This document shows positions 20,465-31,689 of a stretch of DNA of 54,766 bases, in pieces. The DNA lies in assembly GCA_030247855.1 (NCBI GenBank), contig JAPDRN010000185.1:1-54766 (forward strand), read 5' to 3'. Both the position numbers and the translations under genes were made by a program. Under the pieces are notes generated by a model. It was given only the letters and a program-made list of their open reading frames with translations. It did no database searches and was not told the DNA's origin. Source of the DNA: Knufia peltigerae. Taxonomy: Eukaryota; Ascomycota; Eurotiomycetes; Chaetothyriales; Trichomeriaceae. The stretch's first letter is position 1; each line of letters begins with the position of its first letter.

Positions 20465-21367
20465 ATGCCTAAACGAATTGCAGTGGCTGGTGCGACAGGC
20501 GACGTGGGCCTCACCATCGTGTCAGCCTTCTTATCCAACGCATATACCGTGACGGCCTTGACACGGCAAGGGCCCAACAATTCCTCCAGACTTCCTCGAC
20601 ACGACGACCTGCAAGTCGTCGAGGTGGACTATACCTCGGTCCCATCCATGACACGGGCGCTGAAAGACACCTTCATGGTCGTATCGACACTCACGACAGC
20701 ATTCGTGGGCGATCAGATCCCACTCATCGACGCCGCCGTCGCTGCCGGCGTGAAGAGATTCATCCCCTCCGAATACGGCAGCGACGTGTACAACGCAAAA
20801 CGGAACGCGCTGCCCGTATTCGCGGGCAAGGTCAAGACGCACGAGCACCTCAAGAAGGTCGCCGCCGCGAATCCCGACTTTAGCTACACGATCATCTGCT
20901 GCGGCCCTTTTCTGGATTGGAGTTTCAACGGGTTCGTGCTGAACGTCCCCGAGCACAGCGCGGTGGTGTACAATGGCGGCAACGTGAGATACTCCACCGC
21001 AAACCTGGATTCGGTCGGGCGGGCGGTCGTGAATGTGGTGCGCAAGTTTGACGACACGGCGAACCGGCCCGTGTATATCCAGGACGCGATCGTCACGCAG
21101 AACGAGATGATTCAGTATGCAAAGGACAAGGATGGCAAGGAGTGGGATCTCGTGCACAAGTCTACCGACGACATGTATGATGCGGCCATGAAAGAGTTGG
21201 CCAAGGGAAACACGGATTTCGCGACCATGATGGGCTTCATATTCAGCGCGGGCTTCGGGGAAGGTTATGGACTTGACTTTTCCGATCATCTAGATAATGA
21301 ACTCTTGGGAATAGAGGGTTTGAACAAGGACGGTGTGAGGGCGGTAGTTGAGCGATATCTGAAGTGA
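20465..21367 (+). CDS. NmrA-like / isoflavone-reductase-like NAD(P)-binding protein
   Basis: Single-exon 300-aa protein, cytosolic, atypical short-chain reductase fold. The start MPKRIAVAGATGDVGLTIV gives the Gly motif G-A-T-G-D-V-G for dinucleotide binding. Further family marks are ALTRQGPNNS in the place of the NADP-selective basic loop, DYTSVPSMTRALKDT, VKRFIPSEYGSDV (highly typical of this family) and YTIICCGPFLDW. Members are either reductases of aromatic or secondary metabolites or redox-sensing regulators such as NmrA. The Lys after the YG-type block in true isoflavone reductases is not clearly placed here, so I cannot choose. The open frame extends five codons further to a TTG; ATG 20465 is used. 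Confidence 0.85.
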   Translation: MPKRIAVAGATGDVGLTIVSAFLSNAYTVTALTRQGPNNSSRLPRHDDLQVVEVDYTSVPSMTRALKDTFMVVSTLTTAFVGDQIPLIDAAVAAGVKRFIPSEYGSDVYNAKRNALPVFAGKVKTHEHLKKVAAANPDFSYTIICCGPFLDWSFNGFVLNVPEHSAVVYNGGNVRYSTANLDSVGRAVVNVVRKFDDTANRPVYIQDAIVTQNEMIQYAKDKDGKEWDLVHKSTDDMYDAAMKELAKGNTDFATMMGFIFSAGFGEGYGLDFSDHLDNELLGIEGLNKDGVRAVVERYLK

Positions 21368-22270
21368 TGGCGACCTAGATTATATTCATCAGTTGTACTA
21401 CCCTACCAAGAAACTCTAGGGAAATAAAAGTTGGAAGACATTTCCACTTTCTCGTATTACAAGCTTCAAGTCTTCATTCCTCAAGCTTCACTAAGCTTCG
21501 GCCAGGGCCCATCCCGCCTTCAGCCGGTGCCGATCAGCTCGAAGCTCGAAGTATTCCGGAAACCCCCACCAACTTCGCTGTCTCTCGCTTATCATCGTCC
21601 CTAGTCCCAACCGTCAAAAGAACCTATCAAACTCCAAAACCGCCAGAATAGGATGCACGCAGATGCAATCAGCATGTGGGTGACGGGGTCTAGAACAATT
21701 CCATTTCGCTTGCGAGTTGCACGTGCGACGAGAAACCCATGCTGTACCAAATATCAAGCAGATGCGCGCCCTGAACCCTGGGAAAGTCAGGCTCAAGATG
21801 GCATCTCCAAGCCTATACGAGGACGACAAACTTCTAGCTCGAAGAGACGCTTGAGACCGTTTGGGAAGCTGATAAGTGTTTTTACGCCAGCCACAACAGC
21901 CTCAAAGACGTTCTGGATGTCCAGGTCGACCATCGCCACAAGCTTAGTCAAGAGAGAAACGAGTTTCGCCAATCCCATCGTGGCTTCACCCTCCTTTAGA
22001 CCCCCGCCTTTTGTTATGGATGTTCTAGTAAGTTCAGCAGCGCCTTACCTCGAACGTCGCGTCTTTTTCAGCTTTTGGTCGCCTCCAGCATATCCGTCAA
22101 AAGTCCCGCCAGGGAGAAGAAGAAGCATGAGTCTGCCAAAGAGACAAAAAATAAAATGGCGGGCCACCTTCCTGGATGCTCTCCGGTAGCCCATCTCGAC
22201 CCTTCTCTGCAACCTCCTAGGAGTATTGCTGCCATTCAAGGGTGGCTAGCAACATTGAACTTCAGGCAAT
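21368..22270. other. Spacer before the multi-pass membrane protein gene
   Basis: A 903-bp spacer with a 178-codon plus-strand frame (21653-22189) and a 61-codon minus-strand frame (21793-21978). Neither has a domain or convincing splice partners. It may hold a small gene that I cannot support. Confidence 0.35.
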
Positions 22271-24511
22271 ATGGAACCATCTCTGGTATCTCCGACAAAG
22301 ATCCCTCTCCTGCAAGAAAAGACTTCCGAAAGTCCAGCGACGCCAGATGACGGAAACAGTCTTCCACCACAGACTCCAACCTCGCCGCCGAATGCACAAA
22401 GGACCTTCATGGAAGGGGCCATGTCCTCGTTGCTTTGGGGTGCGTTTGCCCCGTGTATCCCCATCGTGATCGTGACTAGCGTGCTCTTGACCACCATTCT
22501 CCATTACCGGATCAACGACAAGTTCGTCTTTGTGTCGACGACTGACCCGGCCACCTCGAGCAACGAAGCACTCGACGCCCTCAAGGGTCTCCAACACTTC
22601 AAGAGCTCCGGCGGTGACCAGGCTTATTATCTATACTACAACAAAATCACCAACCCTTCGGTCTTGCACATGATTGCTTCCTGGACGGCAAAGATTATAC
22701 CCTTTGTGACCGGAGCATCGATGGCCCTGATCGCCTTCTTCGCGGGCCAGCATTTCATCCGAGCAACCAAGAACAAGTCGGAGAAGTTGCCCAGCCCGCA
22801 TCAAGTGTCGATCTTGATCGGACTGCTGAACGGAGGTGGTACTCAACCCCTCGTCGATACCATCAAGTACAGGTGGCAGCATGACGAGCACCTCGTGAAG
22901 CCTGTTCCCGCGGCATTTTGGAGCTTGACATTCATTGTTGTGATGACGTGAGTTGGCTTGAACATATATGGCTATTGGTATCTCTTTGCTGACGCTGATA
23001 TGCTCTCTAGCTTTGCGATTGGTGCAATCGACAGCTGGTTCGCAGCCACAACCACCGCCCTGAATATCGCACTTGTGGTTCCCTCGGGAAATATCACAAG
23101 GTCCTTCGGGAGAAGTCTGCAATCTGAATGCGTTTCGGAATTGTGGCAACAAAAGCAATGTCCCTCCAATGCTCAGGCGGCATGTCGATATCCGTGCAGC
23201 ATCATGAGTTGGAATACCTCTGTGGGACAAGAGCGGGAAGGTGTCAGCAACGCCCAGCAAGCAGCAGAAACCCTGATGAGTCGCTCCCTCAACAACACCG
23301 TCATGAACATCACGGCCAACGGAACCAATTACTACTTCTTGGGCGATGTCGGCGCCGACGCAGAGCTCGACTTCAGCGCGCCGGCGCTCGCGGTCTCGAC
23401 TCAGTGTCGAATGGTGACCCCGAACTGCACCCTGGACGGCCACGGCTTCACGTGCGGCGCGTACGCCGCGCCGTCGTTTTCCTACTCCGGATCGGTCGGT
23501 TTCGCGCCGGGGGACGTGACGTCCCCATCCGACATGGCGATGGTGGGAATCCAGTTCTTCCACGACACGACGTGGGACCGGCCGGCCGGGTTCGGGGACG
23601 ACACCACGGACCTGTTCGCCACGCAGAACCCGATCCACTTTTTGACCTGGTCGAAGGGGTTCCCCCCGATGAACACGTACGGGGACCAGTTCCCCGCCAT
23701 GCGGGAGGGCAAGTACTACCAGTACGACGACACGGGCGACACGGTGTACATCCTGGACTGCTCGACTTCCATCCACGACGCCGAGTACTACTGGGTCAAC
23801 GGGACCGTGGCTTCCGTCGAGGTCGACGGCGACGGCAACGGGCTCGCACCCGACTACTACGGCGCCGTCTTGAGCGCGCCGTTCGGCACCAACACGGCCC
23901 TCTCCCACCTGTCCCTCCAGGACGCGTCGGCCCTGGCGGCGTACCAAAAGGACCCCGGGGATTTGAGCCTCGTCTACTCCAACTACTTTTCCCGCGCCGC
24001 CGTCGCCTTGACCTCGGGCTTTTCCGTCGCCGTGCTCAACGAGCGCGAGTCGACCAGGACCAACAGCTACCTCGCGACACGCGTCCCCTGGGTGCCCTTG
24101 TACACCCTGGTCGCGCTCAAGGCGGTGTACGCCACTTTCGCCTTGGGGTTGGCCTTTTTGGCCGTTTTCCTGACCCACCCGTCCCAGGCTCAAGAGATCA
24201 AGGAACGGTTGACGGTCGACGGCCTCGCGGCCGCCTTCTTCGAGCCTTGCGCCCAGCACGAGCAGGCCGTCAAGAACGTCCAGGACCTCTTCGAGGAGCA
24301 CCAAGACTCCAAACCCAGCGACGACACCAAACGCGTGGGCATGTTGCAGACCAAGCAGGGCGGTTGGCAGTGGGTGACGTTGGCGAAAAGGGCCTCGGAC
24401 GGGCTCGGCCTCCAGGGGATCGTGGACCTCGCGGCGGAGCAGGCCGCGGGTCAACAAGGTGCCGTCGGTCAGGCGGCTCAGGGGTTCACCTTGGTCAAAG
24501 AAATCATTTGA
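22271..24511 (+). CDS. Unrecognised multi-pass membrane protein with large glycosylated loop
   Basis: Predicted 725-aa protein from exons 22271-22947 and 23011-24511; the 63-bp intron has donor GTGAGT and acceptor CTCTAG and restores IVVMTFAIGAIDSWFA. Hydrophobic segments are seen at about residues 52-78, 140-160, 212-240 and 588-612, so there are probably four membrane spans. Between the third and fourth is a loop of roughly 350 residues with several N-x-S/T sites (NTSVG, NNTVMNITANGTN, NGTVA) and paired Cys, suggesting a lumenal or extracellular side. The N terminus is Pro/Ser/Thr-rich and cytosolic-looking. The C-terminal tail has GGWQWVTLAKRASDGLG. I do not recognise a named family, although fungal genomes carry many such proteins. 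The second exon is much richer in G and C than its surroundings and produces long shadow frames on the other strand. Confidence 0.75.
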
Positions 24512-25342
24512 GTCGTTCGATCATCTGGTTCCCCGGGGGGGGGGGAACGTGGTTGTGACCGGGCAAGACTGGAAAATCAGGGATGACTTATCATTCGTAT
24601 ACCAACCAAACGGGTGAATGTTTACGATCGGATATGGGATATACCAGGTATTTGTTAATTGCGAAGGGACGGACTCATCATGTCGGATTATTCACGGCCG
24701 GTGTTGATTGTGTTTCGGGCAACGACGACACAGGGTAATATGGAACGGTCTTGTAGTTTTGATAGCGAAAAACTCAACTGCTTGTTTTAAAAAATTACTT
24801 TTGGCCTTTGAGAGGAGCGGTTTTTTTCCTTTGATTTTTGTTCTACTCTTGAGCCGGTGACCGTCGAATCGACACAGCCTTGCTTGTCAAAGCATACTAC
24901 CGACTACCTACATGGTAACCAGACACCTGCGGTTTGTACAGTAAGGTACTGTGTACTCGGTGCGCACATGTGAGTTGCTACAAGTATCACTGCGTAGTGA
25001 GCATTGTCGTGAGTTACTTACAAGCCCACACACCTTGGGGTACGGATATACCTAGGTGAACTGGTAGATACCCAAGGTGAGGACCGGCAGATCACGCCAA
25101 AATATTGAGGATGGAATATCGTATGCTCTGTACGGATTACTCGTTATAATGCCACCCTAGCTGATATGGAGTTTATTTGATCTACATATTTTTGGACAGT
25201 GGGCAGATAAAAAAGAAATAAAATAGATTGATATGATGTGATATAACATTAAAATAGGGTATCCATTTTGATTCACATACTCCGTACACGGTTTTCATCA
25301 CTCTTTCAACTCGGAGGAAAAACAAACTTGAGTATATAAAAA
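24512..25342. other. Convergent spacer, A+T-rich
   Basis: An 831-bp spacer between two converging GC-rich genes. It starts with a G run of 11 at about 24536-24546, then becomes clearly A+T-rich, and holds one TACTCCGTA copy (25278-25286). No supported gene. Confidence 0.45.
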
Positions 25343-26869
25343 TCATTGCCAATCATCTCCTTTTTGACCGGGTCTTTGGTTCTTCTTCTCGGCCATATCC
25401 AACTCTCGCATCAGTTCGGCAGTTTCCTCTTCGGTGGGCAAATTGACAATGGTCAGGTAGAGGACATTCTTTTGCAAGACCCGACGGATCAACCCCTTGT
25501 TGCGGCGGGGCATGCGGCCCATTTCCGCATTCTTGATGTCGGTCTCGCTGAGCTCGTATCCCCCCCGGTACGCACGTCGCTGCGCCCGCCTCGCCCGTTT
25601 CTCGGCCTTGGGGTTGAAGTGGCCTCCGGTCAACAAGGAAATGAGGGATCCAGAGTTGACGGGGTGGTTGGGGTCGGAGAACCTCGACGCGAATTCTTTC
25701 CGCGGAGGCGGTCTCGCCTCGGCCAACAAGGTCCCGGGATTCGTTGCCGCGTAGGTCGCCTGGGCTCGTCGGTCGAGGTAGTCGGCCAAGAACTTGCCGG
25801 ACGACTTCAACGCGTTTTGCTTCTGTTCGGGCAGCTGAGTGCCGGTCTGGGCCGCTCGGGCGGCCGCGGCGTCGAGGGCAGGGTAGACCAAGGGGGCGGC
25901 CTCGGGGAGGGACATTTCGCCTCTTGTCGTACCGGACGAGAGTCGCAAGTTCTTCAGTTTCCGGCGCATCTCACTCTCGGGCGTGGAGAGGGCCTTGGTG
26001 AGTGCCCTGTCCGAGGAATCCAGGTCGACGTGCATGACCGGGTCGTAGGGGGAGTCGGGTTTGAACGTCATGACCATGCAGTAGAGGCCGCGGGGTTTGA
26101 AGAGGGTCTCGTTGATCTGGTCGAGGTAGGTGTTGCGTCGGTGGCGGGTCTGGACCTCCCTGGCGGTGCCGGCGGCGACCTGGACGGCGATGGCGACGCC
26201 CATGGCGATGGGGTTGGGGACCATGCCGACGGCGAACGCGGCCACGTTGATCACGTCGAGCGCCGGGTTCGCGCGCGACGAGCGGTCAAAGTCTTTGAGG
26301 AAATCGAGGAACGTGGCCTGGTCGATGCCCGCGCACTCGCCCAACAGGGGCGCGTAGGCGCGGATGAAGCCTCGGGATTTGTCCTTGGGTCGACGCTGAG
26401 GGAGGATGACGGGGCAAGGCAGCGGTCGGTGGCCCTTGGATGGAGCTCGGTTGAGATTGTGCTTTTCTGCGAAGGTGTTGGCAACGTCTTCGGCCGACGA
26501 CGGCGTCCCGGTTGATGCCTCGTACGAAGGAGGTGCCTCTTCTAGTTCCGCGGCCGCGTCGTCCAGAGCCCATTCCGCACGGTCGGTGTCGAGCTCATCT
26601 TCGCTGCTGGAGTCGGAGTCGTCCCTGGTCGAAGGGGACTTTTTGTCATCTCCCAAAACCTGCGATCTCGAATCCGACGAGGTTTGTCGGGAAACGCCGC
26701 GCGTCCCTCCCGAGCTCTCGCCAACTTCGAGTGACTGCTGTTGTGAATCAGATGGTGATGATGCCGTACTCTGTTTGGCGGCTTTCTTTTCTTTGTGGTC
26801 TGCAATGGCTTCTGATGCAAGCCCAATGCCTGAGCTGACGCCCTTGACAAGCTTGCTGATTATCGGCAT
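25343..26869 (-). CDS. Unrecognised protein with a small-residue hydrophobic stretch
   Basis: Single-exon frame of 508 aa from the ATG at 26869; the frame extends upstream only to a TTG. The N-terminal third is disordered: basic AIADHKEKKAAKQ, then Ser/Asp/Glu-rich (SSEDELDTDRAEWALDDAA). The middle (about 215-290) has FLDFLKDFDRSSRANPALDV followed by AFAVGMVPNPIAMGVAIAVQ, a Gly/Ala-rich hydrophobic stretch that looks like a glycine-zipper-type membrane segment. After it comes a conserved-looking RHRRNTYLDQINETLFKPRG and GLYCMVMTFKPD. The C terminus is basic (PKAEKRARRAQRRAYRGG), then an Asn/Leu-rich end. I have seen this layout in uncharacterised ascomycete proteins but know no function. It shares high GC content and opposing orientation with the membrane protein gene to its left. 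Confidence 0.7.
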   Translation of the reverse strand: MPIISKLVKGVSSGIGLASEAIADHKEKKAAKQSTASSPSDSQQQSLEVGESSGGTRGVSRQTSSDSRSQVLGDDKKSPSTRDDSDSSSEDELDTDRAEWALDDAAAELEEAPPSYEASTGTPSSAEDVANTFAEKHNLNRAPSKGHRPLPCPVILPQRRPKDKSRGFIRAYAPLLGECAGIDQATFLDFLKDFDRSSRANPALDVINVAAFAVGMVPNPIAMGVAIAVQVAAGTAREVQTRHRRNTYLDQINETLFKPRGLYCMVMTFKPDSPYDPVMHVDLDSSDRALTKALSTPESEMRRKLKNLRLSSGTTRGEMSLPEAAPLVYPALDAAAARAAQTGTQLPEQKQNALKSSGKFLADYLDRRAQATYAATNPGTLLAEARPPPRKEFASRFSDPNHPVNSGSLISLLTGGHFNPKAEKRARRAQRRAYRGGYELSETDIKNAEMGRMPRRNKGLIRRVLQKNVLYLTIVNLPTEEETAELMRELDMAEKKNQRPGQKGDDWQ

Positions 26870-29800
26870 GCTGATGGAAACTTCCACACAAGTGCGGGGT
26901 ATATATCTATCAGTGAGGTTCTGTTCCGATGAGAGCAAAAAAGAGATGGTGAGAGGTTAAGATGGTTGGAAATTGCTGATTAGATTGGAGTTGATGTCTT
27001 GAGAATATCTTTTCTTCAAAGTCCTGGACGATAGCTTATACCTTATATATCAAAGGACTCTGATGCAAAACTTCCCATCAGTCAGTGATCAACGATAACC
27101 ACCAGGACCACTATTTCGTGGAATGGCATCCATAAAGGCTAGTCGCGCGAAGCAGGCCGTGCGTGAAGAGTGAAGGCACCGCCCCGATTCCTTCGCGCAC
27201 TGCTCCCGATTCGGTAAGATTCGCTAGGTCACTAAGGCCACCCACGCTAATCATGGAGAAGGAGAGCTTATCTGGTGGCTTAGTCGAGTTAAATGCTTCT
27301 AAACTCTAGTTAAAACGCAAGCCTAGAGGAGACAAGCGTCAAGACCTGCCACTATTATTGTATGTATGTATGTACAGTACAGTATGAACTCTCGGGCGGA
27401 AAAATAAATCTCCATGAACTAACTGACAGAAGTACCTCCGTCACTAACTCGGGGCGAGGCGAAAGTGAGTGAAGATGTTTAGGTAAGTAAAATAAAGACA
27501 TTTGGTTGTGGCACCAACATCATCATCATTCCTACGACTACGACACAGTCCGTACCTGTTACCATATCTCAGACACTGAAACACACCACCCGCCGGCATT
27601 CTGGCCCCGACGTGGTGGTGTCGGTCCTCATCTTTGCGCACCGTCGTCCCGTATATGCAGATCAATGCTGCGGTGCTCTCCCGCCTCACCACGGCAAACC
27701 CGAAAATCCATCATGTTGGACAGCATTGACACCCGACCCCCCGTTTGATCGTAATTCGGGTCACCCGGTCCTTCTTTAGAAGAAGCAGGATCGTGGTACG
27801 GGAGCACTCGCACACAGTAATACCCAAGCCCAAGTCAGAGACGGCTGGACGAGGAAACTTTCGAACATGGCACTGCAGGATTCCGCCTGGACGGTTTCTC
27901 AACAATGCTGTCCTACATCTGTCTCTCTCAAATCACTCCAAACTCGAAAAAGCGGTCAGTCACGCAACACTTGGCCCTATAGGTGTCCCGTAACGTCGAG
28001 GGGCATGTTGCGCTTCGCCCGTCTGCAGGCTTCACGAGTCGGAAGGACATTCACGTAAATCGTCACCAGACATTGCTTGTTACGCTTCACTGGATACCGA
28101 AATCAAGGACTTGTGGCGGTCAATTGGATAAACCCCCGCCATGTAAGGCATGTGTAGCACCGCAGAATTGACAGGTGGAAGCGTTCATGGTGACTCTACC
28201 TCGGACAGACTTTTTATCGAGAGATCGGAAGGTTCGAGAGAAAATAACGAATCTGCATTTCGGCACATTGAGGATGGATGTTGAACTTTTCTTGACGTGA
28301 GATTCTAGCAAGATCTGACGGATGCTTTATTACCCCGTGCTTCGTATATGGAGGGAAGATCAGGGGTTGATGTTGTCGTCTCTGCGAGATTGAAAGATCT
28401 TAAACCCTGACGAGGACCCCAGCTAATGACGTATACACAATCTCACATTGTCTCAGGGGTCTCAATATTACTAAGAAGTCTCAAATAAATACCTTGTACA
28501 ATTACTCCGTGTGCCTGTATCCCGTACAAGCACTTGACACTTTTTATGCGTGCACAAAAAGGAGGCAGAGCCACTGCTAAGCGAGAAAAGAAATAAAATA
28601 CCCCGCAGCTACGAAATACTTTGTACTAATAAAAAATCCTGGTCAACCAAAGAATCATCACGACCACGAAATTCTCCAAGACTCTCCGGAGTCTTTTCTG
28701 ACATCTGCATGCATATTTGCAGCGGTATCCCAACAATTTTCTCCTCCCCGCACTATCACTCCGTTGGTGCGCACCATTGTCGGACAAGAGCAGAGCATCT
28801 CTGGGGCGTATGCAAATCTGTCTAATTTTCTCTTAGGCGGGCGCTGGGAGTCATTCTAAAGACTTGGAAATTTTGCCTGGTAGATTGGACGTGGGTGTCT
28901 TCGCATCCGGCTACTTGTACAGTATGAGAGTGCTATTCCTTGTATGTTTGTCTTCATAGGCTAGCTGACACCTGGCGGACGACACAGATGCATGCTGTCA
29001 GGCGATGATATGACAGCTCACAAGGAATGAAAATCATTGTCAACCCTCGTCCTCGTAGGGTAGTTCGACAAGAAAAGTGGCGAGATATTCTCACTCTCAC
29101 GGCGTCTGCAAGTACAGTATGGGATGGAGCAGAATGGGAAATGTGCAAAGGTCAACCCTCTGAACCAAGTGGGGGACCCAGGCGACGTCAACGCGTCGTA
29201 GAGACTTTTTCTTTGCGTTGAGTGGACAATCCCTCCGGATTTTGAAACATTGGTCCTGCAGCTCTCGGTGGAATGCCTGCATGTTGCCTCTAGTTGCCGA
29301 GTCGTTGCATGTGAGAAGAGTGCAAGTCGTAGCTGAAGCATGTGGCTCTGGGGACTGCTCGATCTCAACTGGAACGATCTCGGTGGGCTAGGTGTACGGA
29401 GTACAAGTAATATCTCTCTTTCGTCGTCGGCTCGGGTTTTTTTTCTGATGGTGGTTGGTGTGGAGAGTCAGATCGCGCTCGTAGCGGATGTCCCTCGGGT
29501 TTTGAGTTCGCCGTGGCAAGGAAAGATGAGCATCTAGGCGTGATGTGAGTTGCAGTCATCGTGAGGCTCTGTGCCCCTGTGATTGCCTCGGAGCATCAGG
29601 TATCTTCTTGTACTCGGTATTATTTTTTAATCCGTTCTCAATGTACGAGTATGCTACATTGTCCTGTATGCTCATTCTTGTGCCACATTGTTGTGCTTGT
29701 TCCGCTAGAGCCTGGGTAGTCGTGGGCGGACTGGTGGACTGTTCACTAAAGTGACGCAACAATGCAGTGGGACTTTGGAGGCTTGGATCATGCTGGTGCC

Positions 29801-31689
29801 ATCTCTTGGGGCCGTGCTGGGCCGGTGTCAGGGCTTGTTTGTCAGACGTTGTACCTCGTACCAGTAATAAGACTCACCTTGACGGGTCCTTGCAAAGAAT
29901 CGAATCATTTTGTTTTCAACCATCAGATCATCGAACGAATTTTGCCGTTTGTCTCTGAGCCGGCCGTACAGTAGAATTTGCCTAGGAGCACTAAATCTGG
30001 CAGGTGAAGCAACGAAGACGGAGGCCATGGCTGGACATGGATTAGTCGTGGACCCCTGGTAGCACCCACGAGGCCCTGTTCCCGCTGATCAGCAGCTTGC
30101 TGTTTCGGTGGTTCGTTTACTGAGAAGGAATGCACCCCTTATCCCTGCGGCCGGGGGTCCCTTGTGCAGGCTTTTGTATTTCGACAGCAACTCAGACAGG
30201 CACACAGCTTTCCATCTTGATCGGATCGTCAAAGCATTCGTAGACCGGTAGATACGATCGAAAGAAATCTATAGGATTGTGCTCTGCTATCTGCATCACT
30301 TTAGCTCGTAAGAGTAGGCAGAAGCATGTTTCGGACCTGAGCACGGGTGACACATCTGCCAGTCTAACCTGGTCTCTGCGTGGCAAGCGACATTGCGAAC
30401 CAACCTGTTTACATTGCACCCGAGGCTACTACGTACTTGATACATCATCGCCTGGTTGCAGCAAGTCGACCAGGAGGTAGATTTGACAGACCGGTGATCT
30501 GTGAATGTCAGCACGGAACTTCAAGCGTCAAGCGTCCCTCGCGAGTGAAACAAGCTCCTTCTAGCAAATAACAACACTGAGCGATTCGTGAAGGCGGGGG
30601 GTTTATAATTGGACCAGGTGATGAAGAATGGTTCGTGGGGTGGGAGGGTACTGTACTGTAGATGGGTTATGCATCTGTGGATGGCGGCATCATGCCTGGG
30701 TAGGAGGTACTCAACGTGCCTAGGGACGGAGTAGGTTAGGTACGGATCCTAGTAGGTATGGTCGGTATTGGGGGAACCTTACCAGGTCACCCCAGTACCT
30801 CCGTACTGACTGCAAGGTGCCTATGAACCCCTAAGTCAACGAGCAATGGGGAGTCCAGTACCTGTACAAGTCCCGTACGAGTACTTACCGTACGCGTCCA
30901 AGTACCCTACATTCCTCGGGCTAAACCAGGGCGGCACTAATGCCCGTGAATGCAGCTGCCACTCTCTGCAGTCTCTCCTGATCCTCCCGCCTGCGCCTGT
31001 CTTTGATTACCACCACCACTTTCAACACCAGCAAAACCTTCCTTCCGTTTTCCCATCCTCCCTTCACCTGCTATCCCAAAACCAACAACCACTCTCACCA
31101 TCTTTCCTCCCTTTGCATTTTGCTATTTCCCCCCCAAATTGCCATCCATCAATTGTCTTCTTCTCGTTTTCTTCTTCTGTTCGACCTCACCATCCGTTCG
31201 TCGACCTTCCTCCTCGCTTTGCAGCCGCCTCCTTTCTTCACACGCGTTCCGCGGCTGTACCATTCGTTTCATGGCCACCCTTCCACCTCGAGGTTTTTAG
31301 AACCTGGGAAGACGGAGTCTCTTCCTCCTCATTCGCTTCTACCCTTCGACATTGAACAGTATCTTTTAATCGACCTTCGTTTCTCCTGTCAAAACTTTGA
31401 GGATTTCCAATCCGCATAACAACCTCCCCCTGGCCTAATCTGTTTTTGGCCCTACCCGCTTTCATGCCGAGTCTACGCCTCATCTAAACATTCTTTGAGA
31501 CAAGGTATGCTGCCTTTCCAAAGCCAGTTTCAATCTTTTCAAAGAATCTAATCTCAATAAAACAGCCTCGCCTCCAAATTGGTACCCGTGCCTGCGCAGA
31601 AAATCGAGTTGTCCGGTGTGAGGGTATTGAGACAAGAGCTGGCTTTTGGTCCCCCACTGCTCTGACTGAGACATTCAAAAAGAAAAACC
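26870..31689. other. Large gene-poor region
   Basis: About 4.8 kb with no open frame above about 170 codons that looks like protein and no recognisable domain in any frame. Contents noted: a TATG/TGTA microsatellite near 27360-27376, a TACGGAGTA palindrome copy at 29394-29404, a GTAC-dense patch (annotated), and the CT-rich leader of the next gene (about 30960-31500). It could hold a non-coding RNA gene or decayed mobile DNA; I see no evidence for either. Confidence 0.45.
30647..30906. repeat. GTAC-dense patch
   Basis: By hand I count 12 GTAC tetramers in about 260 bp, often as GGTAC, AGTAC or CGTACG; about one would be expected by chance. The patch lies roughly 0.8-1.0 kb upstream of the gene at 31690 and could be a regulatory cluster or a compositional oddity. 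Confidence 0.5.

Noticed and set aside
21793..22194. A possible two-exon minus-strand gene ending MGLAKLVSLLTKLVAMVDLD...
   Set aside because: Joining the two frames needs an intron of only about 24 bp, too short to be spliced; the alternative acceptor introduces a stop.
22631..24457. A 608-codon open frame on the minus strand
   Set aside because: It is the antisense shadow of the GC-rich membrane-protein gene, rich in Arg/Gly/Val repeats, with no domain; the plus-strand protein has membrane segments and glycosylation sites.
23128..24558. A 476-codon plus-strand frame, Arg/Gly-rich
   Set aside because: It is a second-frame shadow of the same GC-rich exon; its composition is typical of a frame shadow.
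25346..26515. A 389-codon plus-strand frame
   Set aside because: It is antisense to the 508-aa gene, dominated by Gly/Val/Arg/Glu as expected for a GC-rich shadow.
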